Assembly (NCBI GenBank): GCA_050246595.1
Contig: JBFWVT010000026.1
Location: forward strand, 1 to 63,036
Origin: DATARH01 sp050246595
GTDB lineage: Bacteria > Pseudomonadota > Alphaproteobacteria > ATCC43930 > CGMCC-115725
Length of the DNA: 63,036 bases
Direction: 5' to 3'
The notes under the pieces are model-generated. The model searched no databases. It had not been told where the DNA came from and saw only the letters and a program-made list of their open reading frames with translations. A program made the translations under genes and the position numbers. This document shows, one piece after another, positions 34,152 through 43,082 of this stretch; position 1 is the first letter of the stretch, and every line of letters starts with the position of its first letter.

Positions 34152-35156
34152 CTACAATTCGACCGCGACCTCGCGCAATACCTTGCGCAGCCACGCAATC
34201 GCGGGCTGATCGCCGTTTTCGCGGTGCCACAGCGACATCAACTCGAAGGGCGGTGCTTCATAGGGCGGATCGAACAGGGCCAGGCGGTAGCGGCCGATGA
34301 ACGAGGCCGCGAGACGACGCGGCAACAGCGCCGCGATGTCCGACTGGCTGACCGCGGCCAGTGCCGCCAGGAAATGCGGCGTTGTCACCGCGATCTCGCG
34401 GCGCAGCCCGCGCGCCGCCAGCGCGCCTTGCAGCACCCCCGCGTCGCTGCGCGTCACCAGCCGCTCGAGACCGTGATCGACGACATAACCCTCGATTGCG
34501 CGCTCGTCCTCGCCGGTCGCGGCGATCACCAGATGCGGCAGCTCGGCGAGGCGTTCGAGGGTCAGCTCGCCGTTCGCCGCTGGATGGTCGGCGCTGAGGA
34601 CCCAGACGCGGTCTTCCCGCAGCAGCGTCTCGCTCTCGAACCAGTCGGGAAAGCGGCGGAAGCTGCCGATCGCGAGGTCGGCGCGGCCGCAGCGCAGCGT
34701 TTCAGCAACACCCTGATTGCTCGGCAGAATGCCCAGTGAGGCGTGCGGCGCCTCCTGCCGCAGCCGCGCGATCAGCGCCGGTACGATGACAGCCCCGGCA
34801 TATTCGGTGCAGGCAATCGTAAAGCGGCGATCGGTCTGTTCCGGGATGAACTCGCTCGGGGCCAGCGCGAGCTGAAGCTGCAACAGACCTTGGCGCAGCC
34901 GGGGAGCGATCTCGGCAGCCCGCTCGGTCGGCTGCATCCCGTCGGGGCCGCGCACGAACAATTCATCCTTGAGAACGTAACGCAGCCGGTTCAGCGCGTG
35001 ACTGATCGCCGATTGGGTCAGTCCGAGACGCGCGCCGGCGCGCGTTGCGCTGCGCTCCTCCATCAGCGCCTCGAAAACGCGCAAAAGGTTCAGATCAAGA
35101 TTATCGAACCGCACCGACTGGTTCGGCTGACGTGTCGACGCTGCGAGCTGCGGCAT
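34152..35156 (-). CDS. LysR-family transcriptional regulator
   Basis: A 334-residue LysR regulator. The helix-turn-helix is at about residues 18-77 (DLNLLRVFEALMEERSATRAGARLGLTQSAISHALNRLR), followed by a ligand-binding domain at about 105-310. It is more like the NodD/LeuO-type subgroup (DLNLLRVFEAL...DELFVRGPDGMQPTERA). It is divergent from the secreted repeat protein at 35350, with a 190-bp intergenic region, so that gene is a possible target. The inducer is unknown. Confidence 0.92.
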   Translation of the reverse strand: MPQLAASTRQPNQSVRFDNLDLNLLRVFEALMEERSATRAGARLGLTQSAISHALNRLRYVLKDELFVRGPDGMQPTERAAEIAPRLRQGLLQLQLALAPSEFIPEQTDRRFTIACTEYAGAVIVPALIARLRQEAPHASLGILPSNQGVAETLRCGRADLAIGSFRRFPDWFESETLLREDRVWVLSADHPAANGELTLERLAELPHLVIAATGEDERAIEGYVVDHGLERLVTRSDAGVLQGALAARGLRREIAVTTPHFLAALAAVSQSDIAALLPRRLAASFIGRYRLALFDPPYEAPPFELMSLWHRENGDQPAIAWLRKVLREVAVEL

Positions 35157-35278
35157 TCTGCCCCCCGATCCTGCTCTTGTCCCGTGCGATGCGTTCGCAC
35201 TGCTCCGGCCGAGAACCGGGTCGCGCCGGCCTCGACCGTAAATGACGCCAGCTCATTATAGTGTTTGGAAATCTTCAT

Positions 35279-35307
35279 TTGTGCCATGACGGCCGCTTCT
35301 CTAATTA
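35279..35307 (+). promoter_or_regulatory. Candidate promoter of the secreted repeat protein
   Basis: TTGTGC (35279-35284), a 17-bp spacer and TAATTA (35302-35307), about 42 bp before the start codon at 35350. Both boxes match sigma-70 consensus at 4 of 6 positions. The surrounding stretch is AT-rich compared with the rest of the window. Confidence 0.4.
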
Positions 35308-35349
35308 TCTCTTACAGGGGCGGGGACGCCCTTTGGAAGGGAACGAGAC

Positions 35350-35676
35350 ATGCAAACCGTCATAAAGTCCACCATCCTTGGTATAGGTCTGCTGACCGGC
35401 GTGGCGTTCGGCGCTATTGCGCAGACCGACAACATCGCCGCCGTGCCGCCTGGCACGCCAGCCCCGACCCCGCCGGCCGCTGTCGTCGCGCCGTCGCCCG
35501 CCTATGTCGGCCCGGCGCCCGGCCAGACCTGGACCGCCAAGGAGTCGCAGACACAGCCGGTGCGGCCGTCGGAAGCCTATGTCGGCCCGGCGCCCGGCGC
35601 GACCTGGACCGCCAAGGAGTCGCAGACGCAGCCGGTGCAGAAGTCCCCGGAGTATGTCGGCCCGCGTCCGAACTGA
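35350..35676 (+). CDS. Small secreted protein with internal repeats
   Basis: A 108-residue protein with a clear signal peptide (about residues 1-24, IGLLTGVAFGAIA) and a mature part that is almost entirely repetitive. The unit AYVGPAPGQTWTAKESQTQP occurs twice, at about 51-70 and 76-95, and a third partial copy (EYVGPRPN) ends the protein. A Pro/Ala-rich linker lies before the repeats. GGAACGAGAC lies before the ATG and a strong terminator follows the stop, so it is a monocistronic gene. I do not recognise the family; a periplasmic or surface role is an inference from the signal peptide. Confidence 0.8.
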   Translation: MQTVIKSTILGIGLLTGVAFGAIAQTDNIAAVPPGTPAPTPPAAVVAPSPAYVGPAPGQTWTAKESQTQPVRPSEAYVGPAPGATWTAKESQTQPVQKSPEYVGPRPN

Positions 35677-35697
35677 TCGGCGTCTTCCCGCTGAGAC

Positions 35698-35730
35698 AAC
35701 AGGCCGGTGCGGCCAGCACCGGCCTGTTTT
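35698..35730 (+). terminator. Rho-independent terminator after the secreted repeat protein
   Basis: AACAGGCCGGTGC-ggcca-GCACCGGCCTGTT forms a 13-bp stem with a 5-nt loop, ending in TTTT, 22 nt after the stop codon at 35676. It is a strong bidirectional-looking hairpin, which could also end the convergent tam transcript. Confidence 0.88.
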
Positions 35731-35741
35731 GCGTCCGGGGA

Positions 35742-36509
35742 TCACGCTGCGGTAGCGATCAGGAACATGCGGCGGAACGGGAACAGCGTCCTGCCGTCGC
35801 GGCGCGGCGGATAGACCGCCGCAACCCGCTCGCCATACGCCGTTTCGAAGCGGCTGCGTTCGGGCTCGTCGAGCGCTGCCAGCAGCGGGGCGAGCCACGT
35901 CCCCTTGGTCCATTCCTTGACCGGGTTTGGACCGTCCAGCACCTGCAGATACTCGGTCTCCCAGATGTCGAGCGAGGCCGCGCGCGGCGCCAGCAGGTCG
36001 TAGTAGACAGCAGGCTCGGCCACCGGCGACGGCCGCAGCAGCGGCTCCAGCGCTCCCCGCCATGGTCCGGCGAGCGCCGTCTCGGTGATCAGCGTGTGCG
36101 ACGGCGCGCCGAAATTGCGCGGCATCTGCACCGCAAGCACGCCGCCCGGCTTGAGGCCGATCAGCAATTCGGCCATCAGTGCGTCGTGGTTGTCGAGCCA
36201 GTGCAGCGCCGCGTTCGAATAGATGACATCGGCCGGAAGGCTCGGCCGCCAGCCCGCGAGATCGGCCCGCTGCCATCCGATGGCGGGGTTTTCGGCCGCC
36301 GCCTTGGCCAGCATCTCGGCCGACGAATCGACGCCGATGATTTGCGCGTCGGGCCAGCGCGCGGCGATCAGCCGCGTGACATTGCCGGCGCCGGCCCCGA
36401 GATCATAAACCACATCGGGGGCCTCGACATCGATCCGCTGTAGCAGATCGAGCGCCGGCCGCAGTCGCGGTCCGGCGAATTTGAGGTATTGGGCGGGGTC
36501 CCAGGCCAT
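35742..36509 (-). CDS. tam: Trans-aconitate 2-methyltransferase
   Basis: SAM-dependent methyltransferase that esterifies trans-aconitate, a toxic by-product of the citrate cycle. 255 residues; starts MAWDPAQYLKFAGPRLRPALDLL as Tam does. The SAM motif DLGAGAGNVTRLIA is at about 36-49, followed by GVDSSAEML and DVIYSNAALHWLDNHDAL. The C-terminus FPFRRMFLIATAA is also typical. The PhyH gene lies 22 nt upstream on the same strand, so they may be co-transcribed. Confidence 0.93.
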   Translation of the reverse strand: MAWDPAQYLKFAGPRLRPALDLLQRIDVEAPDVVYDLGAGAGNVTRLIAARWPDAQIIGVDSSAEMLAKAAAENPAIGWQRADLAGWRPSLPADVIYSNAALHWLDNHDALMAELLIGLKPGGVLAVQMPRNFGAPSHTLITETALAGPWRGALEPLLRPSPVAEPAVYYDLLAPRAASLDIWETEYLQVLDGPNPVKEWTKGTWLAPLLAALDEPERSRFETAYGERVAAVYPPRRDGRTLFPFRRMFLIATAA

Positions 36510-36531
36510 CGATGCGGGTCTCCGGAATGGG

Positions 36532-37596
36532 TCAGGCTGGATCGAAGGCCGACAGGCCGGTGCGCCGCCGCCAGCGGTGCGGCTTGATCCCGGCGCGGTC
36601 GAGCAGGTCGCCGAGCCGCCAGCCGATCAGACTGCGCCGCGCCAGGGCGCCGCCGGTCCACGGGTCAAACCCGGCCCACGGCACAAACGGGCTGCGCCTT
36701 CCATAAGCCCAGATTTCGACACGCAGCGAGCGGCCGGCGCTCGGCCCGCGCGCGTGGAAGCCGAACGTATCGGCGATGACGAGCGTGTTGGCGGGCACCG
36801 CGAAGACATGCGGTTCGGGCAGTCCCATCGCGCGCAATTCGGCCGGATCGATACGGAACGACCCCTGCCGGATTTCGGCATTTGCCGAATCGCGCGCGGC
36901 GAGGCTCATCCGGCGTTCCCAGGCGAGGCGAGGCGGGGTCAGACGGTGCGATCCCGGCACATAGGTGAACGGACCGGAATCCGCCGCGACATCGGTCAGA
37001 AACAGCCATGCCTTGACGGTCGGGTGAAACGTGTCGGCGTGCAGAAAAGTCTGCGGATCGGGCGGACCGTTGCAGGCGTGCCGCGACAGGCTCTGAATCC
37101 AGACGACCGGCTCGGCGTCGCGGCTGCCGATATAGCGGATCAGACCGCGCCATTGCGGCGAGCGCAGGATTCCGGCAAGCGCCGGCATTGCTCTCAGCGT
37201 GCATCCGTCGAGCGCGATTTTGCGCATGATCGTATCGCCCTCGGCGATCTCGCGCAGGGTTCCGCGATAATTCTCGACCTGACAACGCAACTCGGCGAAA
37301 GCCCGCTGCGGCAGAAAATCGTGCCGCACGATAAAGCCGTCGCGAGCAAACTCGGCGCGATCCGCGGCCGAAACAAGGTGTTCGAGGCGGCGGCGGCGGC
37401 GTTCGGCCAAGCCGTGCGCAAGCCGCACGCGCGCCTCGTGCAACCCGTACCGGTTGAGCCGGCGGCTGCCGATCACACCGTTGCGCTCGAACGATTTTGT
37501 CCCGGTCAGCAGCTGCGCGGTCCACCACGGCACCAGCGCGGCGCGCCCGACCCGCGTCAGCATTCCCCGCCCGGTATCCAAAGCTGCTGGTGTCAT
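36532..37596 (-). CDS. Phytanoyl-CoA dioxygenase family protein
   Basis: Fe(II)/2-oxoglutarate-dependent oxygenase of the PhyH family, about 354 residues from the chosen start. The iron ligands are recognisable as H and D in FLHADTFHPTVKAW, and the distal H with the 2-oxoglutarate Arg in GFHARGPSAGRSLRVEIW. The frame is open up to 37662; ATGs at 37596 and 37563 are both possible, the latter preceded by GGCGGGG at short spacing. The substrate is unknown; such enzymes hydroxylate lipids or small metabolites. Confidence 0.85.
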   Translation of the reverse strand: MTPAALDTGRGMLTRVGRAALVPWWTAQLLTGTKSFERNGVIGSRRLNRYGLHEARVRLAHGLAERRRRRLEHLVSAADRAEFARDGFIVRHDFLPQRAFAELRCQVENYRGTLREIAEGDTIMRKIALDGCTLRAMPALAGILRSPQWRGLIRYIGSRDAEPVVWIQSLSRHACNGPPDPQTFLHADTFHPTVKAWLFLTDVAADSGPFTYVPGSHRLTPPRLAWERRMSLAARDSANAEIRQGSFRIDPAELRAMGLPEPHVFAVPANTLVIADTFGFHARGPSAGRSLRVEIWAYGRRSPFVPWAGFDPWTGGALARRSLIGWRLGDLLDRAGIKPHRWRRRTGLSAFDPA

Positions 37597-37791
37597 GCCG
37601 GAGAGAATAGCACCCGCGCCGAGTTGCGGGGAGATTGCTGCGCAACTCGCGGGTCTCCCCATGCGAGGCGCCGGGAACTATGGCAACATGGAGCGCGGAT
37701 TGCCCGGCAATGACAGACCGATCCGGGGATACGCGACGTGATCCTGTCGCGCCCGAGCGCGTCACGGCGCGCGACTCCGAAGGAGAGAACC

Positions 37792-39285
37792 ATGCGGACC
37801 GGCGCGGACTACCGCGAAACGCTGCGCAGCGACGGCAGACAGGTTTGGGTGCTGGGCGAGGGACGCGTCGAGGATGTGACGACGCATCCGGCGACAGGCG
37901 CGATGATCGAGGAATACGTCGCCTGGTACGACCGCCACCGCGACCCGGCTTGGCGGGACGTGCTGATCGCGCCGGCTTCGGCCGATCGCGAGCCGACACC
38001 CTGGGCCTTTACGGTGCCGCGAAATCCCGGCGACCTGATCGGGATGGGCCGGTCCTTCGCCAGGACACTGTTTTACAGCGCCGGCAATGTCACGCATGAC
38101 CCGGCCTATGGACATCTGATCGCGATGGGCATCCTGACCGCGGTGCAGCAGCGCGGCGTGTCTGAAAAGCAGATCGCCGACGCCGATTCCTATCGCAGGC
38201 TGATCGCCGATACCGGGCGCTTTCTGACATTCTGCGGCGGCGCCGCGCCGATCGGCTTTCGCCTGCGCGAGGACCCGGCAACGCGGGCGGCGCTGCGCAT
38301 CGTGCGCGAAACCGATTCCGGGGTCGTCCTCAGCGGCAAAGTCAGCATGCATACGAGCCCGGCCTATGCCGAGGACGTCTATATCGGCGCGCTCAACGGC
38401 GTGCAGATCGGCCAGCACAACGCGAGCTTTGTCGTTCCGGTCGCGGCGCTGGGGGTGACGACGATCTGCCGCAGGACCGCGGCGCGCGGCGGCAACCGGT
38501 TTACCGCACCGCTGACCAACCGCTTCGACGAACTCGATGGGATCATGTGGCTCGACAATGTCTTCGTGCCGTGGGAACGCGTGTTTCTCGTCGAACCCAC
38601 GCCGGAGCCGATCGCCACCTGGCTGCTATGGCACCACCTCTATGGCTGGCTGGCCAAGGCCGAGTTCACGCTCGGGCTGGGCCTGGCGCTGACGCACGCG
38701 ATGGGGTTGCAGGAGCATCCGCAGACGGTCGAATACATTGTCGATCTCGTTACCGAAGTGCAGACCGCGCGCGCCTGCCTGACCGCCGCCGAACGCGACC
38801 CGGCCTTTACGGTCGGCGGGCTGTGCCACGCGAATTACGCGCATCTGATGCCGGGCGGCATTGCGATGATGAAGGCGCGCCAGCGCATCAGCGAGATTCT
38901 GCGCATCATCCCGGGTTCGTCGCTGGTCGTCGCGCCCTGCGACAGCGACCTTGCCGCGCCCGAGATGGCGGCGGAGCTTGAGGAAACCTTCGGCGGCGGC
39001 GGCTATACCGCGGCGCAGCGGGCGGCATTGCTGCAGCTCGCCGCCGATCACGTCTCGTCGGCGCTCGACGGGCGCGAATCGGCGTTCGAGCTGCACGCCA
39101 GCGGCGGCGTCCCGACATGGCGCGGCCGGCTGCGGCGCGCCTTCCCGAGCTACAACGAATTGGCCAATGGCGTGCTCCGGGCGATCGACCTGCCGATGCC
39201 GGAGATCGATGTATCCGCCATCGGCGCCGCCCCGCTCGCCCCCCGCCGGATCAATGCAACAACGGGGTCGAGCGGGAAGGGTTGA
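37792..39285 (+). CDS. 4-hydroxyphenylacetate 3-hydroxylase-family flavoprotein
   Basis: FADH2-dependent monooxygenase (HpaB-type) or 4-hydroxybutyryl-CoA dehydratase relative, 497 residues. Visible: MRTGADYRETLRSDGRQVWVLGE at the start, THDPAYGHLIAMG, FVVPVAALGVTTICR, LDNVFVPWERVFL, and the helical C-terminal domain with HLMPGGIAMMKARQRISEILRIIPGSS. AAGGAGAG precedes the ATG. HpaB enzymes need a separate flavin reductase; none is adjacent (the FMN reductase at 21297 is distant). The phenolic substrate is not determined. Confidence 0.88.
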   Translation: MRTGADYRETLRSDGRQVWVLGEGRVEDVTTHPATGAMIEEYVAWYDRHRDPAWRDVLIAPASADREPTPWAFTVPRNPGDLIGMGRSFARTLFYSAGNVTHDPAYGHLIAMGILTAVQQRGVSEKQIADADSYRRLIADTGRFLTFCGGAAPIGFRLREDPATRAALRIVRETDSGVVLSGKVSMHTSPAYAEDVYIGALNGVQIGQHNASFVVPVAALGVTTICRRTAARGGNRFTAPLTNRFDELDGIMWLDNVFVPWERVFLVEPTPEPIATWLLWHHLYGWLAKAEFTLGLGLALTHAMGLQEHPQTVEYIVDLVTEVQTARACLTAAERDPAFTVGGLCHANYAHLMPGGIAMMKARQRISEILRIIPGSSLVVAPCDSDLAAPEMAAELEETFGGGGYTAAQRAALLQLAADHVSSALDGRESAFELHASGGVPTWRGRLRRAFPSYNELANGVLRAIDLPMPEIDVSAIGAAPLAPRRINATTGSSGKG

Positions 39286-39309
39286 GCGAGGTACCGGCGT
39301 CTTTTTTCT

Positions 39310-39360
39310 CCCTCTCTCCCAGTGAGAGAGAGGGGCGGGGTGAGGGGGCACCCCCTACGT
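39310..39360. repeat. GC-rich palindromic intergenic repeat
   Basis: CTCCCTCTCTC/GAGAGAGAGGGG forms a hairpin, followed by CGGGGTGAGGGGGCACCCCC. It belongs to the same family as the copies at 29404, 39858 and 43083 and lies between the HpaB-like gene and the convergent hypothetical gene. Confidence 0.7.
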
Positions 39361-39391
39361 CTCCTTCCCCGGCTCGGCGATAGCGGTTGAA

Positions 39392-39802
39392 TCATGATCC
39401 CGCAGGAGGCGATCCTGGTCCGGATGACCGCCGCACCGAAATCGGACGCAACGCCGCAGCCAATTCAATCGTGCCGATCCGGCCTTCCCAATAAGCGACC
39501 AGAGCATCGGTGTTCAGCGTAACCCACTGAAACACGGCTTGGGTATCGGCGGGAGCAAGGCGCCCTGCGATGACGCGGGGCGCCGGACGAACGCCCACGG
39601 TTGCTGTATTTGCGATGTTCATCTGATCGCCGTGCGCCATGTTGACCTTGACTCGAACATCATATCTGGCGTTACCGCGCGGCGACACCCATACGGTCAT
39701 CGGCAACCCGGTTTCACGGGGGTAGAGGTTCGCCATCTCAAACAGGTCATCGCTGTCCTGTTCCCCCGAAACAGCGGCCTCGGCGATCTCTTCGGCTTTC
39801 AT
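39392..39802 (-). CDS. Conserved hypothetical protein
   Basis: A 136-residue protein. AAGGAG lies before the ATG at 39802, which decides the start; the longer frame to 39898 is a translated GC repeat. The middle (LYPRETGLPMTVWVSPRGNARYDVRVKVN) and the end (TLNTDALVAYWEGRIGTIELAAAL) resemble a family I have seen only as uncharacterised in alphaproteobacteria. No signal peptide or membrane helix. A function cannot be assigned. Confidence 0.72.
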   Translation of the reverse strand: MKAEEIAEAAVSGEQDSDDLFEMANLYPRETGLPMTVWVSPRGNARYDVRVKVNMAHGDQMNIANTATVGVRPAPRVIAGRLAPADTQAVFQWVTLNTDALVAYWEGRIGTIELAAALRPISVRRSSGPGSPPAGS

Positions 39803-39857
39803 GCCGCGGCTCCTTCCGCCTGCCGGAAAAGACAATGCCGCCGCCGCTTTCCTATCT

Positions 39858-39900
39858 CCCTCTCCCCAACGGGGGAGAGGGTCGGGGTGAGGGGGCACCA
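39858..39900. repeat. GC-rich palindromic intergenic repeat
   Basis: CCCTCTCCCC (39858-39867)/GGGGAGAGGG (39872-39881) hairpin followed by TCGGGGTGAGGGGG. It lies directly between the gamma-glutamyltransferase stop and the hypothetical gene downstream. Confidence 0.75.
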
Positions 39901-39902
39901 GC

Positions 39903-41486
39903 CTACGCCTCCTTGCCCGGCTCTGCGACGGCGGCGGACCACGGCGACATCACATCGGTCACACCGTAATTAAGCCCGTCCTCTCCGCGCAGCACCATGT
40001 TCGGGCAGGCGAATTGCGACGGCCAGACCGTGTGCTCGACCAGTTCCGCGCCGCGCCGCGCCATCAGCCGGTCACGCACCAGCTCGGGCAGGCGCCGGTC
40101 GATCGCGATGCCGCTCTCGCCGCTGACATCGATGCGCGGCTGATGCGCGGCCTGTTCCGGCGTCATCGCGAAATCGATCACAAAGCTCGCCAGCTGCACC
40201 ACCGAGGCCAGGATGCGGCGGCCGCCCGATGCACCGACCCCGAAACGCGGCCTGCCGTCGCGCGCCGCGACGACCGGGCACATATTGGTCAGCGCCCGCT
40301 TGCCGGGTCCCATCGAGTTCGGCCGACCCGGCCGCGGGTCGAACCACATGATCCCGTTATTCATCAGGATGCCGGTCCGCGGCAGCACGTAGCGGCTGCC
40401 GAAACTCGACAGCAATGTCGTCGTCAGCGCCGCGATGCCGCCCTCCCGGTCGATTGCGGTGATGTGCGTCGTGCAGCTTTCGCCGGGCGGTCTGACATCG
40501 CCGAGTCCTTCGAGCCGCGCGTGGTAGGCCTGCTGCAGCGCGTCGATCAGTGTCTCGAAATAGACCGCGTCCGGCGCCTGCTGGAAGCGCCTGCTCGACA
40601 TCCGGTCGAGCACGTCGGCAAGGGTCGGCGCGGCGGTCAGCCCGCGCGCCGCGTGCAGCGCATAGCCGCGATACGGGATTTCGAGCGACGGTACGAGACG
40701 CGCCCGGCATCGTGCGAGGTCCTGGGCCGACAGAACACCGCCGGCGTCGCTTATGTCGGCCGCGATCGCCTGCCCGATCTCGCCGTTGTAGAAATCCTCC
40801 GGACCCTGTTCGGCGAGCCGCGCCAGCGTATCGCCGAGCCGTCCCAGCATCAGCGGCGGCGCCTCGCCGTTGGGCGGCGACACCGGCGGCAGATCGTCGG
40901 GCAGCCAGACAAGCCGGCTCTCGTCGTAGCGGCGCAGATCCTCGGCCGCCGCGGCGGTCTTCAGTGTCACCCACCAATCGACCGGCAATCCCTGCCGCGC
41001 CAGCGCCATCGCCGGAGCGACCAGATCGCGCCACGGCGTCCGTCCGAAGCGCTCGACCGCGGCGGCGTAGCCGCGCACCGCGCTCGGGACCGCCACCGAC
41101 AGCGGTCCGTGCATGTTGCGGTCGCCCTCGACGCGCGACCAGGTGAACAGCTCGGTCGCAGTCTCGCCGGTCAGCTTATACGCGGCCGGGTCGAGTTCCA
41201 CCGGAGCGATCGGACCGAAATCGACGACTTCCGCGCGCCCGCCGCCGGGCGGCGTCACGACCATAAAGCCGATGCCGCCGAGACCGCTGTTCCACGGTTC
41301 GCGCACCGCCAACGCGAAGGCCGTCGCGACCACCGCATCGACAGCACTGCCGCCGGACGCCAGAATTTCGGCGCCGATGCGCGCCGCGACCCCGTTCTGC
41401 GCCGCGACAATGCCGCCGCGCGAAACCCCGACCGGCTTGCGGACGATCCAGTTCTGCATCGGCCCGGTCTGCACCGCCTCTGGCAT
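39903..41486 (-). CDS. Gamma-glutamyltransferase family protein
   Basis: N-terminal nucleophile hydrolase of the gamma-glutamyltransferase (GGT) family, about 527 residues. The nucleophile Thr that becomes the new N-terminus after self-cleavage is in CTTHITAIDREG; the small subunit follows with SFGSRYVLPRTGILMNNGIMWFDPRPGRPNSMGPGKR. No signal peptide is obvious, unlike periplasmic GGTs, so it may be a cytosolic GGT-like hydrolase. The ATG at 41486 comes one base after the DUF427 stop, so the genes are coupled; a start at 41459 is also possible. Confidence 0.9.
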   Translation of the reverse strand: MPEAVQTGPMQNWIVRKPVGVSRGGIVAAQNGVAARIGAEILASGGSAVDAVVATAFALAVREPWNSGLGGIGFMVVTPPGGGRAEVVDFGPIAPVELDPAAYKLTGETATELFTWSRVEGDRNMHGPLSVAVPSAVRGYAAAVERFGRTPWRDLVAPAMALARQGLPVDWWVTLKTAAAAEDLRRYDESRLVWLPDDLPPVSPPNGEAPPLMLGRLGDTLARLAEQGPEDFYNGEIGQAIAADISDAGGVLSAQDLARCRARLVPSLEIPYRGYALHAARGLTAAPTLADVLDRMSSRRFQQAPDAVYFETLIDALQQAYHARLEGLGDVRPPGESCTTHITAIDREGGIAALTTTLLSSFGSRYVLPRTGILMNNGIMWFDPRPGRPNSMGPGKRALTNMCPVVAARDGRPRFGVGASGGRRILASVVQLASFVIDFAMTPEQAAHQPRIDVSGESGIAIDRRLPELVRDRLMARRGAELVEHTVWPSQFACPNMVLRGEDGLNYGVTDVMSPWSAAVAEPGKEA

Positions 41487-41487
41487 G

Positions 41488-41877
41488 TCACTGCACCTCG
41501 ATCGCATCGACGCGGGTTTTATAGAACGCGTAATGCCCCTTCATCCCCGCCGCCTCGTCATAGGGCGAGCGGTATCCCCAGACGGCGTTGACCGCCTCCC
41601 TGCCGCCGTCCGGCCCCTCGACCGCGATCGTCCAGTACGAGCAGTCGCCCTTGAACGGACAGTAGGTCTTGTGGTCGGTCGGGCGCAGCAGATCGAGCTG
41701 CACATCCTTTTCCGGGATGTAGTGGACCGGCTCGTGCCCGGTCTCCTCGCAGCGCAGCGTCGCGGTACTGTCGGCGATCACGGCGCCGTTGAAGACGACG
41801 CGCACCCGCCTTGTCTCGGGCAGCAGATCGACGCGGTGCTCGGGTTTTTTCGCATAGCCGGGGGCGGGATTAGCCAT
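41488..41877 (-). CDS. DUF427 domain protein
   Basis: A 129-residue single-domain protein. Family features: VRVVFNGAVIADSTATLRCEETGHEPVHYIPEKDVQLDLLRPTDHKTYCPFKGDCSYWTI, with the conserved Tyr-Phe-Pro (here HYIPEKDV), T-x-CP-x-KG and W residues, and a final AFYKTRVDAIEV. Its biochemical role is not established. It is directly upstream of the GGT gene (1 nt gap). Confidence 0.9.
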   Translation of the reverse strand: MANPAPGYAKKPEHRVDLLPETRRVRVVFNGAVIADSTATLRCEETGHEPVHYIPEKDVQLDLLRPTDHKTYCPFKGDCSYWTIAVEGPDGGREAVNAVWGYRSPYDEAAGMKGHYAFYKTRVDAIEVQ

Positions 41878-41905
41878 CGCTGCTCGCTCCTCTGTTCGCC
41901 TCGGT

Positions 41906-42205
41906 TTAGCGCATCCGTTCGGAGGCCGGTGCGCCGCGCCAGTTCTGCCCGGCCGGACCGCCGGGGCCGCAATTGAACGAGGCGAGACAGCTCTGGCGCA
42001 GCTGCGGGTCGGTAATCGGCCCGCACTCCTCGCGCATCCGTCTTTCGCGAAAGGCCGGATTGCTGCACACGAGCTGCTCGTATTGCTGGCTTTCGCGCAC
42101 ATTCTGCGCGGCGCTTTCGGTCCCGGCCCGTTGCGCTGAAACAGGAGAAGCCGCGGCGGCGATCCACCCGGCAATGACGAGGCTGGCAAAAACAGTACCG
42201 CGCAT
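41906..42205 (-). CDS. Small secreted hypothetical protein
   Basis: A 99-residue protein with a signal peptide (about residues 1-24, FASLVIAGWIAAAASPVSA). The mature part has four cysteines: the LVCSNPAFRERRMREECGPITDPQLRQSCLASFNCG segment suggests two disulfides. No family recognised. It lies between DUF427 and the SDR gene on the same strand. Confidence 0.7.
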   Translation of the reverse strand: MRGTVFASLVIAGWIAAAASPVSAQRAGTESAAQNVRESQQYEQLVCSNPAFRERRMREECGPITDPQLRQSCLASFNCGPGGPAGQNWRGAPASERMR

Positions 42206-42233
42206 CTTTCTGCTCCCTGTTCGTGGGGGCCGC

Positions 42234-42980
42234 TCAATCCACCATCGTCAAGCCGCCGCTGACGCTCAGCACCTGACCGGTCACATAATCGGTGCGCCGG
42301 CCCAGAAAGAACATCACCGCCTCGGCGATCTCCTCCGGCTGGGCGATGCGGCGGAACGGGATCGCCCGGGTCAGCGCCTCGCGCATGCGTTCCGGCTGTG
42401 CCTGGAACAGCGGCGTGTCGGTCGGGCCCGGACACACGCAATTGACGTTTATCCGGTAGCGCGCCATCTCGCGTGCCAGCGATTTTGCAAACGCGATCAG
42501 CCCGCCTTTGGCGGCGGCGTAGACGGTCTCGCCGGTGCTGCCGACCCGCCCGGCGTCGCTCGATATGTTGACGATCTTGCCGGCGCGCGCCTCGATCATC
42601 GGCGGCAGGACCAGACGGGTCAACCTTATGGCTCCCAGAAGATTGATCGCGATCAGCCGGTCCCACATCTCGGGCGGATTTTCCATGAAGGGCTGGATGC
42701 GGTCCCAGCCGGCGGCGTTGACCAGCCCGTCGAGCCGCTCGACCCGCGCGTGCACCGCCGCTGTGAAGGCCTCGATCGAGGCGGTTTTTGTCAGGTCGAG
42801 CGGCAGGAATTCGACCGCGAGCCTCTCGCCGGCGGCCTGCGCCGCCATCGCCTGACCGCCATTCTCGTCGATGTCGCCGACGAATACCCGCGCCCCTTCG
42901 CGCGCCAGCAGCAGGGCGGTCGCCCTGCCGATCCCCGAGGCGCCGCCGGTGACGATTACGGCACGATCCTGCATCTCCAT
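42234..42980 (-). CDS. SDR-family oxidoreductase (BadH-like)
   Basis: Short-chain dehydrogenase of 248 residues. The cofactor loop VTGGASGIGRA is at the N-terminus, an NAG-type motif in LVNAAGWD, the Ser in IVNISSDAG, and Tyr/Lys in VYAAAKGGLIAFAKSLA. The end VTGQVLSVSGGLTMVD is usual. It resembles 2-hydroxycyclohexanecarboxyl-CoA dehydrogenase (BadH) of alicyclic acid breakdown in general layout, but the substrate is not fixed. Two starts (42980, 42974) are possible. Confidence 0.88.
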   Translation of the reverse strand: MEMQDRAVIVTGGASGIGRATALLLAREGARVFVGDIDENGGQAMAAQAAGERLAVEFLPLDLTKTASIEAFTAAVHARVERLDGLVNAAGWDRIQPFMENPPEMWDRLIAINLLGAIRLTRLVLPPMIEARAGKIVNISSDAGRVGSTGETVYAAAKGGLIAFAKSLAREMARYRINVNCVCPGPTDTPLFQAQPERMREALTRAIPFRRIAQPEEIAEAVMFFLGRRTDYVTGQVLSVSGGLTMVD

Positions 42981-43082
42981 CGCGAGCGGCCTTTCGCGTA
43001 TCGGGCGGGTGCCGATGTTCGACCCTGCCGCCAGCCGCTGTCAATCGCGCATCGGTCGGCGCGTATCGGACCAAACGACAAG

